Shown: positions 8,564 to 17,592 of the stretch, in pieces
How the letters are laid out: each line of letters begins with the position of its first letter
Position numbering within the stretch: the stretch's first letter is position 1
Assembly (NCBI RefSeq): GCF_024753215.1
Contig: NZ_JANUGV010000006.1
Span: 186,001-250,000 of the forward strand
Length of the DNA stretch: 64,000 nucleotides
Direction of reading: 5' to 3'
Source: Massilia solisilvae
GTDB lineage: Bacteria > Pseudomonadota > Gammaproteobacteria > Burkholderiales > Burkholderiaceae_D
Notes under the pieces: generated by a model
Database searches by the model: none
What the model was told of the DNA's origin: nothing
The model's input: the letters and a program-made list of their open reading frames with translations, nothing else
Position numbers and translations under genes: made by a program

Positions 8564-11410
8564 TTAACGAAGCAACGGCTTGAGGTATTTGCCCGTCACG
8601 CTGGCCTTGTTGGCGGCCACGTCCTCCGGCGTCCCGGAAGCGACGATGGTGCCGCCGCCCGCGCCGCCTTCCGGCCCCAGGTCCACGATCCAGTCCGCGG
8701 TTTTGATCACGTCGAGGTTGTGCTCGATGATGACCAAGGTGTTGCCCTGGTCGCGCAGGCGATGGATCACCTTGAGCAGCAGGTCAATGTCGGCGAAGTG
8801 CAGGCCGGTGGTCGGCTCGTCCAGGATGTACAGGGTGCGGCCGGTGTCGCGCTTGGACAGTTCCAGCGACAGCTTCACGCGCTGCGCCTCGCCGCCGGAC
8901 AGCGTGGTCGCGCTCTGACCCAGCTTGATGTAGCCAAGGCCCACGTCCAGCAGCGTGTGCAGCTTCCTCGCGATGACCGGCACCGGCTTGAAGAACTCGT
9001 GCGCGTCCTCCACCGTCATGTCCAGCACTTCGGTGATGTTCTTGCCCTTGTACTGGACCTCGAGTGTCTCGCGGTTGTAGCGCTTGCCGTGGCAGACGTC
9101 GCACGGCACGTACACGTCCGGCAGGAAGTGCATCTCGACCTTGATCACGCCGTCGCCCTGGCAGGCCTCGCAGCGTCCGCCTTTCACGTTGAACGAGAAG
9201 CGGCCCGCCGTGTAGCCGCGTTCCTTCGCGGTCGGCACGGTGGCGAACAGGTCGCGGATCGGCGTGAAGACGCCGGTGTAGGTGGCCGGGTTCGAGCGCG
9301 GTGTGCGCCCGATCGGCGCCTGGTCCACCGAGATCACCTTGTCGAAGTGCTCAAGGCCGTGGATCGCGTCGTGCGGCGCCGGTTCCGCCTGCGAGCCGTA
9401 CAGGTGGCGCGACAGCGCCGGGTACAGCGTGTCGTTCACCAGCGTCGATTTGCCCGAGCCGGACACGCCGGTCACGCAGGTGAGCAGGCCCACCGGCAGC
9501 GTGAGCGACACGTTCTTCAGGTTGTTGCCGGTCGCGCCGGTGATCACCAGCTGGCGGTTCGGGTCGGCCTTGGTGCGCTTCTTCGGCACCTCGATCTTGC
9601 GCGCGCCCGACAGGTAAGCCGCAGTCAGCGACTTCTTGTTCTTCATGATCTCCTTGAGCGAACCCTCGGCGATCACCTCGCCGCCGTGCACACCCGCGCC
9701 CGGACCCATGTCCACGATGTAGTCGGCGGTGCGGATCGCGTCCTCGTCGTGCTCCACCACCAGCACGCTGTTGCCGATGTCGCGCAGGTGCTTGAGGGTG
9801 GCGATCAGGCGGTCGTTGTCGCGCTGGTGCAGGCCGATGGACGGCTCGTCCAGCACATACATCACGCCGGTCAGGCCGGAACCGATCTGCGAGGCCAAGC
9901 GGATGCGCTGCGCCTCGCCGCCCGAGAGCGTGTCGGCGCTGCGGTCCAGCGACAGGTAGTCCAGGCCCACGTTATTGAGGAACTTCAGGCGCGAGACGAT
10001 CTCCTTGATCACGCGCTCGGCGATGTCCTTCTTCGCGCCCGTCAGGTTCAGCTTGTCGAAGTACTCGAGGCAGTCGCGCAGCGGCTTGTCCGAAACCTCG
10101 TAGATCGCGCGCTGCTGCTCGCCGGCGCCGATCTTCACGTAGCGCGCTTCGGTACGCAGGCGCGCGCCGCCGCACGACGGGCATTCCTTTTCGTTGATGT
10201 ACTTGGCCAGCTCTTCCTTCACCGCCATCGAGTCGGTCTCGCGGTAGCGGCGCTGCAGGTTGTTGACCACGCCCTCGAAGGTGTGCTCGCGTATCACGGT
10301 GCGGCCACGCTCGTTCACGTAGGCGAACGGGATCGCGGTCTTCCCGGAGCCGAACATGATCACGTCCTGCGCCTGCTTGGGCAACTGCTCGAACGGCTTG
10401 TCGATGTCGAAGCCGTAGTGCGCCGCCAGGCTTTGCAGCATCTGGAAGTAGAACTGGTTGCGCCGGTCCCAGCCCTTCACCGCACCGGAGGCGAGCGACA
10501 GGTTGGGGAAGGCGACGATGCGCTTGGGGTCGAAGAACTCGATGTGGCCCAGGCCATCGCATTCCTGGCAGGCGCCCATCGGGTTATTGAAGGAGAACAG
10601 GCGCGGCTCCAGTTCCTGCAGCGAGTAGCCGCAGACGTTGCACGCGAATTTGTTCGAGAAGATGTGTTCCTTGGCGCTGTCCATCTCGAGCGCGATCGCG
10701 CGCCCGTCGGCCAGCCGCAGGGCGGTCTCGAAGCTCTCGGCCAGGCGCTGCTTGATTTCCGGGTTCACCTTCACGCGGTCGATCACCACGTCGATGGTGT
10801 GCTTCTCGGTCTTCTTCAGCTTGGGCAGGTCGTCCACTTCGTAGATGCGCGCGTCGTTCACGCCGCTCTGGATGCGAAAGCGGACGAAACCCTGCGCCTG
10901 CATGTCCATGAACAGGTCGCTGTGCTCGCCCTTGCGGTTGGCCACCACCGGCGCCAGGATCATCAGCTTGGTCCCTTCCGGCATCGCCAGCACCGCGTCC
11001 ACCATCTGCGAGACGGTCTGCGCGGCCAGCGGCTCTTCCGGGTGGTCCGGGCAGTAGGGCGTGCCCACGCGCGCGTACAACAGGCGCAGGTAGTCGTGGA
11101 TCTCGGTGACCGTGCCCACCGTCGAGCGCGGGTTGTGGCTGGTGGCCTTCTGCTCGATCGAGATCGCGGGCGACAGGCCCTCGATCAGGTCCACGTCCGG
11201 CTTTTCCATCAGTTGCAGGAACTGGCGCGCGTAGGCGGACAGCGACTCGACGTAGCGGCGCTGGCCTTCGGCGTACAGCGTGTCGAACGCGAGCGAGGAC
11301 TTGCCCGAGCCGGACAGGCCGGTGATCACGATCAGCTTGTTACGCGGCAGATCGAGGTTGATGTTCTTGAGGTTGTGCGTGCGTGCGCCGCGGATGCGAA
11401 TTTCTTCCAT
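8564..11410 (-). CDS. uvrA: Excinuclease ABC subunit A (UvrA)
   Basis: 948 residues, the normal UvrA length. UvrA is the damage-recognition ATPase of nucleotide excision repair and loads UvrB on lesions. Two ABC modules are complete: Walker A GLSGSGKS at residues 31-38 and GVSGSGKST in the second half. Both signature regions ([23 protein letters not shown]) and Walker B segments ([18 protein letters not shown]) are present. Zinc modules are visible as CNVCGYSL...CQEC and CEACQGDG...CDVC. I saw no CTGT-N8-ACAG box in the 456 bp upstream, so SOS control of uvrA itself is not evident here, in contrast to the downstream restriction-modification genes. Confidence 0.99.
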   Translation of the reverse strand: MEEIRIRGARTHNLKNINLDLPRNKLIVITGLSGSGKSSLAFDTLYAEGQRRYVESLSAYARQFLQLMEKPDVDLIEGLSPAISIEQKATSHNPRSTVGTVTEIHDYLRLLYARVGTPYCPDHPEEPLAAQTVSQMVDAVLAMPEGTKLMILAPVVANRKGEHSDLFMDMQAQGFVRFRIQSGVNDARIYEVDDLPKLKKTEKHTIDVVIDRVKVNPEIKQRLAESFETALRLADGRAIALEMDSAKEHIFSNKFACNVCGYSLQELEPRLFSFNNPMGACQECDGLGHIEFFDPKRIVAFPNLSLASGAVKGWDRRNQFYFQMLQSLAAHYGFDIDKPFEQLPKQAQDVIMFGSGKTAIPFAYVNERGRTVIREHTFEGVVNNLQRRYRETDSMAVKEELAKYINEKECPSCGGARLRTEARYVKIGAGEQQRAIYEVSDKPLRDCLEYFDKLNLTGAKKDIAERVIKEIVSRLKFLNNVGLDYLSLDRSADTLSGGEAQRIRLASQIGSGLTGVMYVLDEPSIGLHQRDNDRLIATLKHLRDIGNSVLVVEHDEDAIRTADYIVDMGPGAGVHGGEVIAEGSLKEIMKNKKSLTAAYLSGARKIEVPKKRTKADPNRQLVITGATGNNLKNVSLTLPVGLLTCVTGVSGSGKSTLVNDTLYPALSRHLYGSQAEPAPHDAIHGLEHFDKVISVDQAPIGRTPRSNPATYTGVFTPIRDLFATVPTAKERGYTAGRFSFNVKGGRCEACQGDGVIKVEMHFLPDVYVPCDVCHGKRYNRETLEVQYKGKNITEVLDMTVEDAHEFFKPVPVIARKLHTLLDVGLGYIKLGQSATTLSGGEAQRVKLSLELSKRDTGRTLYILDEPTTGLHFADIDLLLKVIHRLRDQGNTLVIIEHNLDVIKTADWIVDLGPEGGAGGGTIVASGTPEDVAANKASVTGKYLKPLLR

Positions 11411-11866
11411 TAATCTTCTTAGCTGGCTTGCAAATTAATGTGGGGCCGGCGCACGCAAGGCAAACGGTGAGCGGGCCAACGGGGAGAACCCATAACTATA
11501 GCTGGTTTTTTTCTCGCCCGTAATTTGCGGTCCCGGTCGGAAGGCCAGCGATTGCAGCCCTGCAATGCACTCTTGCAAACACGGCGATGGGCCGGGGGCA
11601 GGGATGGCTGCAGATGGTGCGCTTCAAGTGTTTTCCAATGACAAACCCACCAGAACGCGAAAATAAACTTGCTCGTGGGCGCGGCTGAAACAGGGCCCCC
11701 CGCTCGGTTGATGCATCTCCAACTCTGCCTTTTTTGCTTGCGTATCATGCGACCCCAGCCGATGCATGTTTGTCCACGTCCGGAGCTCGCATTGCGCGCT
11801 ACCGGCCACTGCATCAATTCGCCCACGAGGGATTGCCGTGTCGTCTTGTGTCGTGCCAAGCCATCC
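11411..11866. promoter_or_regulatory. 456-bp gap between divergent uvrA and the glycosylation cassette
   Basis: It contains the uvrA promoter and the promoter of the plus-strand cassette, plus a ten-codon leader frame at 11838-11870. Long open frames on both strands here are by-products of high GC and show no recognisable protein. I see no RNA gene and no LexA box. Confidence 0.5.
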
Positions 11867-11870
11867 ATGA
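11838..11870 (+). promoter_or_regulatory. Candidate ten-codon leader peptide coupled to the next gene
   Basis: A GTG at 11838 follows a GAGGGA ribosome-site-like stretch and opens a frame reading MSSCVVPSHP, then TGA at 11868-11870. That stop overlaps the ATG of the membrane-protein gene as ATGA. The downstream ATG has no clear ribosome site of its own, so translation could be coupled. This is suggestive only. Confidence 0.3.
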
Positions 11871-14071
11871 ACCGCCGCCTTCCCACTGCAAGCAAAGCGC
11901 TCCTGTACGTCGCCCAGGCAGCAGTTGTCGCCGCCATTGCGTACAACGTGCTGCATCTGCGCTCGTACGACCTGCGGGTCCCGTTCGAATACCAGGGCGA
12001 CTCGATGGTCATTCTCATGTACATCAAGGGCATGCTGCTCAATGGGTGGACGTTCATCATTCCACAGCTGTCCGCGCCCTTCGAGCTGAACGCGGCCGCC
12101 TTCCCGATCATGACCAATGCCGACTGGCTCATCATGAAGGCGATCTCGCTCTTCACCTCCGAGCCGGGGCTGGTTCTCAACGGTTTCTGGCTGCTCACGC
12201 TGGCCCTGTCCGCTGCCAGCTCGACGCTCGCGCTGCGGCTGCTGGGCCTGGGCCGCGTGTATGCCTTTGCCGCCGGCATCCTGTACGCGTTCCTGCCATT
12301 CGCGTTGCTGCGCAACGTCGCGCACGTCAACCTGGTGTATTACCTCGTTCCCTTCCTTGCGCTGCTCGCTGTGCACATTGCAGGCGGGCTGGCGAGCGAG
12401 AACGACAAACTGATCAGGCGCGTCGCGTATGGCGCCTGCATTGCGCAGGGGTTCGATTATGTCTACTACAGTTTCTTCGCGGTGCTGCTCTTTGCATTTG
12501 CGGGCCTGGTGGGATACGTGGGCACGCGCTCGCGGCGCGTCCTCGCCGTCGCCGCCACTGCGATGGCACTGGTGATTGGCGCCACGTCGATCAACCTGTC
12601 TCCAAGCCTGTACAGTTGGTACAGCGCAGGCAAGCCGCCCGAAATGAACTACAAGAAGCCGGCCGAGGCCGAGATCTACGGCGCCAAGATTCGCAGGATG
12701 ATCGTGCCGAATCCGCACAACCCGGTGCGCTTTTTGGCGCAGTGGGCGCGCCGGGACCAGGCCAGCACCTTCCCCAATGAAAACGAGAACACTATGGCGC
12801 GCCTGGGCCTGGCCGCCTCGGCCGGCTTCGTCCTGCTGCTGCTGGTTTCGCTGCGCCTGCTGCGCCTGCCGAATGACGAATCCGGTGCGATGCTGGCAAG
12901 CCTGGCGCCATTGTCCCTGTTCACCCTGCTGTTCGTCACCGCAGGGGGCGCCGGCGCGGTGTTCAACCTGTTCTTTTTTTCCGACATCCGGGCGTACAAC
13001 CGCTTCTCGGTCTTCCTGGCATTCTTCGCGCTCGCCGGCCTTGGCTTCGTGTTGCGGGCATGGCCGCGTGGCCGCTTGGGCAAGAGGATCGCCTACCCCT
13101 GTGTCGCCGTATTCGGTGTGCTCGGCTTGTACGATCAACTGCTGGACTGCAACCTGCCCGAGCGCGCAGTGGCGGATACCAACCAGTACCGGGCCGACCG
13201 CGATATTGCCGCCCACCTGCAGGCGCTTTACCCGGCAGGCGCCAGTATTCTCCAGCTGCCACTCACCGGCTTTCCTCCAGGGTACCTGCAGGACCGCATG
13301 CTGTCGTACGACCACCTGCGCCCGTTCTTGTGGAGCGGGGAAAACATGCGATGGAGCTGGCCCTCGTTCTCGCAGCGCCACCGCGCCTGGCAGGATCGGC
13401 TTGCCGGCACCGCGCCGCCAGCCATGTTGGACGCGGCGGTATATTCGAACTTCGATGCCATCCTGGTCGACCGGTACGCCTACAAGGACGATGCAAGGCA
13501 ACTGGTGTCGGCGCTGGAAGCGGCTGGCGCGGTCCGGAAATTCGACCATTCCCGGTACGTGGTGCTTGACCTGGGCACGGCAGGCGACCGGCTGCTGGCC
13601 AAGGTGGGGGCGCCCGAGTTTGCGCGACAACGAGCCCAGTGGTTGAACCCGGCCATCCGCGTTGCCTGGGGGCCGGGCTTCTACGACGCGGAGACGAGTG
13701 CGCAGGGCGTTCACTTCCGATGGTCGTCGCGCCGCAGCAGCCTTACGCTGGTGAATGAATCGCCGCTCACGAAGAAAATCCGGGTCGATTTCGACGTCGC
13801 CTCGCAAGCTGCGGGCACGGTCCAGGTTGAAAGTGGAACGCGACGTTGGCACATCGATTCGCGTAGCGAGCCCAGCCATGCCTCGCTCGAGTTGTCCATT
13901 CCGCCCGCCGCGCAGCACACCCTGTCATTCCAGGGCGAGGTGGCGCGTGTGGTGGCGCCGGGCGACCCGCGCGAGCTCTACTTCAATGTCGAGAATTTCG
14001 GCTACGCCGAGCTCGCGGAGGAGGCGCCCGACAAGGCCGTTGTTGCCGACACCCGGGGGCGGCAGCAATGA
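11867..14071 (+). CDS. Polytopic membrane protein, probable lipid-linked sugar (GT-C-like) transferase
   Basis: 734 residues from the ATG at 11867; an upstream in-frame ATG at 11669 would add an unlikely extension. About eleven to twelve hydrophobic segments lie between residues 10 and 450, followed by a soluble C-terminal region of about 250 residues. An acidic pair in the first external loop (YQGDSMVI, about 44-51) is where GT-C enzymes carry catalytic acid residues. I cannot name the family with certainty. The three genes that follow are coupled: a methyltransferase, an SMR-type flippase half and a GtrB/ArnC-like transferase. This one is therefore the best candidate to move the sugar from undecaprenyl phosphate to an envelope target in the periplasm. 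Confidence 0.7.
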   Translation: MNRRLPTASKALLYVAQAAVVAAIAYNVLHLRSYDLRVPFEYQGDSMVILMYIKGMLLNGWTFIIPQLSAPFELNAAAFPIMTNADWLIMKAISLFTSEPGLVLNGFWLLTLALSAASSTLALRLLGLGRVYAFAAGILYAFLPFALLRNVAHVNLVYYLVPFLALLAVHIAGGLASENDKLIRRVAYGACIAQGFDYVYYSFFAVLLFAFAGLVGYVGTRSRRVLAVAATAMALVIGATSINLSPSLYSWYSAGKPPEMNYKKPAEAEIYGAKIRRMIVPNPHNPVRFLAQWARRDQASTFPNENENTMARLGLAASAGFVLLLLVSLRLLRLPNDESGAMLASLAPLSLFTLLFVTAGGAGAVFNLFFFSDIRAYNRFSVFLAFFALAGLGFVLRAWPRGRLGKRIAYPCVAVFGVLGLYDQLLDCNLPERAVADTNQYRADRDIAAHLQALYPAGASILQLPLTGFPPGYLQDRMLSYDHLRPFLWSGENMRWSWPSFSQRHRAWQDRLAGTAPPAMLDAAVYSNFDAILVDRYAYKDDARQLVSALEAAGAVRKFDHSRYVVLDLGTAGDRLLAKVGAPEFARQRAQWLNPAIRVAWGPGFYDAETSAQGVHFRWSSRRSSLTLVNESPLTKKIRVDFDVASQAAGTVQVESGTRRWHIDSRSEPSHASLELSIPPAAQHTLSFQGEVARVVAPGDPRELYFNVENFGYAELAEEAPDKAVVADTRGRQQ

Positions 14072-14787
14072 GACGCGAGGTGACGACCCGCATCCGCTTT
14101 GTGCTGGATGAGCTGGTTCCCCCGCTCGTCCGCGACAGTCGCTGGTTCATGTGGCCGTTCTTCGTGCTCGCCTACGGAACGCTCTCGGTCAGGCATTTCA
14201 TGGATTTCAAATCCATGGCCTATTCCATGACGGCAGAGGAATACCGTCGCTTTTACGCTTCGCTGGGCAAATCGATCTCGCGACGTCGCAACACCGACCT
14301 GAACGAAGCGTCCGTCAGGTTCATTCTCGACAAGCTGCCTGCGGACCCGGACGCGAGCTTGCTCGATGTCGGCGCCGGCAATGGCTATCTGCTGGGCCGT
14401 CTGGCGCAAGCCCGTCCGTGGCGCCGTATCGCGGGTGCGGATGTCGTCGTCAACAAAGACGCGGCCGGGCGCTTCCAGATTTATCCGGGAATGCTGCCCG
14501 CGCTGCCGTTTGCGGAAAACGAGTTCGATGTCGTCACCTGCACGCATGTCATCGAACACCTGCTCGATGTCGAGGCGTCGGTGAAGGAATTGTTGCGCAT
14601 AACGAAGCGCCGTCTGTTCGTCGTCGTGCCGCGCCAGCGCTACTTCTACTACACGCTGGACGAGCACCTGAACTTCTATCCGCATATCGAGCCGCTGCTC
14701 AGGTTGTTCCAACCCTACCCCGTCACCTGCACAGTGCAAGATGGCGACTGGGCGCTGGCAATCGATGTTGCCGGTGATGCGGACTGA
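14068..14787 (+). CDS. Class I SAM-dependent methyltransferase
   Basis: 239 residues. The start overlaps the upstream stop (ATGA), implying coupled translation. The SAM-binding glycine-rich loop is LLDVGAGNG (98-106), followed by FDVVTCTHVIEHL, the typical Methyltransf_11 post-loop segment. A hydrophobic stretch around residues 27-42 may tether it to the membrane. Set among lipid-linked sugar genes, it may methylate the sugar or lipid carrier intermediate. The acceptor is unknown. Confidence 0.85.
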   Translation: MRREVTTRIRFVLDELVPPLVRDSRWFMWPFFVLAYGTLSVRHFMDFKSMAYSMTAEEYRRFYASLGKSISRRRNTDLNEASVRFILDKLPADPDASLLDVGAGNGYLLGRLAQARPWRRIAGADVVVNKDAAGRFQIYPGMLPALPFAENEFDVVTCTHVIEHLLDVEASVKELLRITKRRLFVVVPRQRYFYYTLDEHLNFYPHIEPLLRLFQPYPVTCTVQDGDWALAIDVAGDAD

Positions 14788-14790
14788 CGC

Positions 14791-15129
14791 GTGCGCAACA
14801 TGCTTCCCCTGGTCCTTGTGGCGTGCGCGCTCGCTACCGTGCTGACGATGTCGCATGCACTCCTGCGTGCCTCGTCCAGCCACCCGCCGTTCGAGCTGGG
14901 GTGGATGCTGCGGGTGGGCACGGCGCTGCTGCTGTATGCCGCCGTTTTTTTTGCCTACTCCATCATCCTCAAATACTTTGCGCTGTCGGTGCTGTATCCG
15001 ACTTACACATCGTTGTCGATACTCGGGGTCTTCCTCGTCGGCGTGCTCTACTTTGGCGAGCAATTCACCATGACCAAACTGGCCGGCATGGTTGCGATCA
15101 TCCTTGGCGTGGGCCTGATGGCCTCGTGA
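14791..15129 (+). CDS. Small multidrug-resistance/EamA-like membrane protein (ArnE/ArnF-like flippase subunit)
   Basis: 112 residues from a GTG at 14791 (an ATG lies three codons later). Four hydrophobic helices fill the protein, in the SMR pattern, ending ILGVGLMAS. SMR-type proteins next to GtrB/ArnC-like enzymes act as flippases for undecaprenyl-phosphate sugars (ArnEF, GtrA analogues). It lies four bases after the methyltransferase and 13 bases before the glycosyltransferase, fitting that role. A drug-efflux role is possible but less likely here. Confidence 0.75.
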   Translation: MRNMLPLVLVACALATVLTMSHALLRASSSHPPFELGWMLRVGTALLLYAAVFFAYSIILKYFALSVLYPTYTSLSILGVFLVGVLYFGEQFTMTKLAGMVAIILGVGLMAS

Positions 15130-15142
15130 AGCGGAAGGTGCC

Positions 15143-16156
15143 ATGAACAAGACAATTTCGGTGATTGTCCCCTGCTTTAACGAGAGCGGCAGCCTGAGCC
15201 ATTTCGTCGATCGGTTCCGCCCGCTGCTGCCCAGGCACCCCGGCTATACGTTCGAAGTCGTCTTTGTCAACGACGGAAGCGCGGACGACACCTTTTCCCG
15301 CATCCGCGCGCTGGCCGCAGCCGAGAGCTGGGTCAAGGGCATCAACCTGACCAGAAACTTCGGCAAGGAAGCGGCGCTGACTGCCGGGCTCGATTACGCG
15401 CACAGTGACGCGGTCGTGTTCATGGATGCCGACCTGCAGCATCCCCCCGAGGTCGTCAGCGACTTCATCGCCCGGTGGGAACAGGGCCATGAGGTCGTGG
15501 TCGGGCGCCGGGTGTCGCGCGACACCGATACGCGCGCCTACCGATTGCTTGCCAATGTCTTCTACCGCATCAGCAACCGCATTTCGGACGTCAAGCTGTC
15601 GGAACATGAAGGCGACTTCCGGCTGATCGACCGAAAGGTGGCGGACAAGCTGCGCCAGCTGAGGGAAAACCGCCGTTTCATGAAGGGCCTGTTCGCCTGG
15701 GTGGGGTACGAACCCGTGTTCGTGGAATATGAAGTCGGGCGGCGTATCAACGGGGTATCGTCCTTCAACACATGGCGCTCGTGGAATTTTGCGCTCGAGG
15801 GGATCACCAGTTTCAGTACCGTGCCGCTGCGGATCTGGAGCTACCTGGGCGGTCTGGTGCTGCTCATCGGCCTTGGGTATTTGCTCGCGATTGTTCTCCA
15901 GGCGATTCTGTACGGCGTCGTTACGCCCGGCTACGTGACCCTGCTGGCGGCGGTCGTGGGATTCAGCGGGGTGCTGATGATCGGGATCGGCATTCTGGGC
16001 GAATACATCGGCCGGATCTACATGGAAGTGAAACAGCGCCCGACCTACCTGGTGAAGGAAATGGTCAGCAATCCGCTGGAAACGGCGCAGGCGGCGCAGC
16101 CCGCGCAGCCGGAAAGCAGATCCGCGGCCGCCTGGGGTGCGCCGGCGGACGGATGA
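15143..16156 (+). CDS. Family 2 glycosyltransferase, GtrB/ArnC/DPM1-like
   Basis: 337 residues. A GT2 Rossmann domain (SVIVPCFNESGSL, 6-18; VNDGSADDT, 42-50) carries the DxD-type metal site FMDADLQ with Asp95 and Asp97. Two C-terminal transmembrane segments lie at about 232-260 and 270-295. This is the polyprenyl-phosphate glycosyltransferase layout: a sugar nucleotide is joined to undecaprenyl phosphate on the inner leaflet. It closes the four-gene cassette starting at 11867. The last 30 residues are Ala/Gln-rich, a variable tail. Confidence 0.92.
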   Translation: MNKTISVIVPCFNESGSLSHFVDRFRPLLPRHPGYTFEVVFVNDGSADDTFSRIRALAAAESWVKGINLTRNFGKEAALTAGLDYAHSDAVVFMDADLQHPPEVVSDFIARWEQGHEVVVGRRVSRDTDTRAYRLLANVFYRISNRISDVKLSEHEGDFRLIDRKVADKLRQLRENRRFMKGLFAWVGYEPVFVEYEVGRRINGVSSFNTWRSWNFALEGITSFSTVPLRIWSYLGGLVLLIGLGYLLAIVLQAILYGVVTPGYVTLLAAVVGFSGVLMIGIGILGEYIGRIYMEVKQRPTYLVKEMVSNPLETAQAAQPAQPESRSAAAWGAPADG

Positions 16157-16291
16157 GGGTAGAATGCGCGCGCAAAAAGTACTGGCGGCTGGCGGCAGAG
16201 CAGGCATAATAGCGAGTCGCAGCGAACACACAACCACCCTGATGCTTAGTCAAGTGCAGAGTCAGGGTTTACTTACTGAAGGAGACAAGCA

Positions 16292-16792
16292 ATGGCATCC
16301 GTGAACAAGGTCATTATCGTCGGCAACCTGGGCCGCGACCCCGAAATCCGCTACATGCCGAGCGGCGACGCGATCGCCAACATCGCGGTAGCAACCTCGT
16401 ACCGCTCGAAGGACCGCAACACCGGCGAGCAGAAAGAGCTGACCGAATGGCACCGCATCTCCTTCTTCGGCCGCCTGGCCGAGATCGTGGGCCAGTACCT
16501 GAAAAAAGGCTCGTCGGTCTACGTCGAGGGCCGCCTGCAGACCCGCAAATACACTGACAAGGACGGCATCGAGCGCTACGCGACCGACATCATCGCCGAG
16601 AACATGCAAATGCTGGGCGGCCGCCAGGGCATGGGCGGCGGCGCCGACATGGGCATGGACGACGGCGGCTACGACGCCCCGCCGCAGCGCCAGCCGCAGC
16701 GCCAGGCTCCGCCGGCCCCGGCTCCGGCAGCCCGCCCGGCACCGCGCCCGGCACCGAACTTCTCGGACATGGACGACGACATTCCGTTCTAA
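16292..16792 (+). CDS. ssb: Single-stranded DNA-binding protein
   Basis: 166 residues. An N-terminal OB fold ([20 protein letters not shown]...; [28 protein letters not shown]) covers about residues 1-110. A flexible Gly/Pro/Gln/Ala-rich linker follows, then the conserved acidic tip MDDDIPF that binds partner repair proteins. A GAAGGAGA ribosome site precedes the ATG. The upstream 135 bp contain CATAATAG as a possible -10. A strong hairpin terminator follows at 16819. SSB coats ssDNA in replication, recombination and repair. Confidence 0.99.
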   Translation: MASVNKVIIVGNLGRDPEIRYMPSGDAIANIAVATSYRSKDRNTGEQKELTEWHRISFFGRLAEIVGQYLKKGSSVYVEGRLQTRKYTDKDGIERYATDIIAENMQMLGGRQGMGGGADMGMDDGGYDAPPQRQPQRQAPPAPAPAARPAPRPAPNFSDMDDDIPF

Positions 16793-16818
16793 AACCTGCC
16801 CTGCAGTATGTTGATAGA

Positions 16819-16852
16819 AGCGCGCGTACCCTCATGGGACGCGCGCTTTTTT
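16819..16852 (+). terminator. Rho-independent terminator of ssb
   Basis: AGCGCGCGT-a-CCC, loop TCAT, GGGACGCGCGCT, then a run of six T. The stem has twelve pairs with one bulged A. It sits 27 bp after the ssb stop. Confidence 0.9.
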
Positions 16853-17010
16853 CATGCATTTGTTGGGAAGGCCGCCCCATCGACTGGTTGTCCTCGCCGG
16901 TCGTCACCGTTTGTCCACCGCTTGTCACAAAGCTGCCGATCGGGCCGCGGGCCGCCGCTACGATGGCGTCACGGGTGCACGTCGTACCCGCCTGACCATG
17001 GAGACTCATA

Positions 17011-17514
17011 ATGCATAACCAGATCTCGCCCTTTCTGCGCCTCGGCGCTCTCGTGATCGCGATGTGCGGCACCAGTGCCGCGCTTGCCGGCCCTCAGGAG
17101 GAACTGAACAAATCTGTGGCCCGCCGCGTCTTCGAGGAAGGTCTGAGCCAGGGTATCTTCACTGTGCCGTACACCAACGACTTCGTCGGCCATGCCGGCA
17201 ACGGCACCTTCACGCGCGCCAATGGCCTGGCCGAGGCCAAGGGCTGGCGTCAGGCTTTCCCTGACCTGAAGATGAACGTCGACCTGATCGTCGCCGAGAA
17301 CGACCTGGTCGCCGTGCGCTGGACCGCGCGCGGCACCAATACCGGCAGCGGCAACGGCCTGCCGGCCACCGGTAAGTCCGTCACTGCAACCGGGCAGGCG
17401 ACGTTTCGCTTCGTGGACGGCAAGATTGCCGAGGAGTGGGCGTCCGGCGACACGGTCGGCATCATGAAGCAGCTGGGCCTCTGGCCGGCGAGTGCGCAGG
17501 CCCCCCGCCGGTAA
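17011..17514 (+). CDS. Exported SnoaL-like ester-cyclase-fold protein
   Basis: 167 residues. A signal peptide is evident (about residues 1-26, ending SAALAG). The rest resembles SnoaL/ester cyclase members of the NTF2-like fold: RRVFEEGLSQG, a central DLKMNVDLIVAENDLVAVRWTARGTNTG strand pair, and ATFRFVDGKIAEEWASGDTVGIMKQLG at the end. Such proteins range from polyketide cyclases to binding proteins with no known reaction, so the function is open. It stands alone, with ssb ending upstream at a terminator and a histidine kinase starting 78 bp downstream. Confidence 0.8.
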   Translation: MHNQISPFLRLGALVIAMCGTSAALAGPQEELNKSVARRVFEEGLSQGIFTVPYTNDFVGHAGNGTFTRANGLAEAKGWRQAFPDLKMNVDLIVAENDLVAVRWTARGTNTGSGNGLPATGKSVTATGQATFRFVDGKIAEEWASGDTVGIMKQLGLWPASAQAPRR

Positions 17515-17592
17515 GCCGCAGCGTTGCAAAAATGTAATGCGTAGCGTGCCGCGCCATGGCAAGATCGGAAGCCTGAACGCGCCCCGTGTAAC

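Noticed and set aside
8720..11413. An 897-codon plus-strand frame opposite uvrA
   Set aside because: It is an antisense shadow of uvrA, rich in Val/Gln/Arg/His with no motif; uvrA is beyond doubt.
11411..11866. A LexA box for uvrA
   Set aside because: I scanned for CTGT-N8-ACAG upstream of uvrA and found none; only the R-M promoter has it.
11419..12330. A 303-codon minus frame over the uvrA/cassette gap
   Set aside because: It runs into the antisense of the membrane-protein gene, has no ribosome site and no protein-like pattern.
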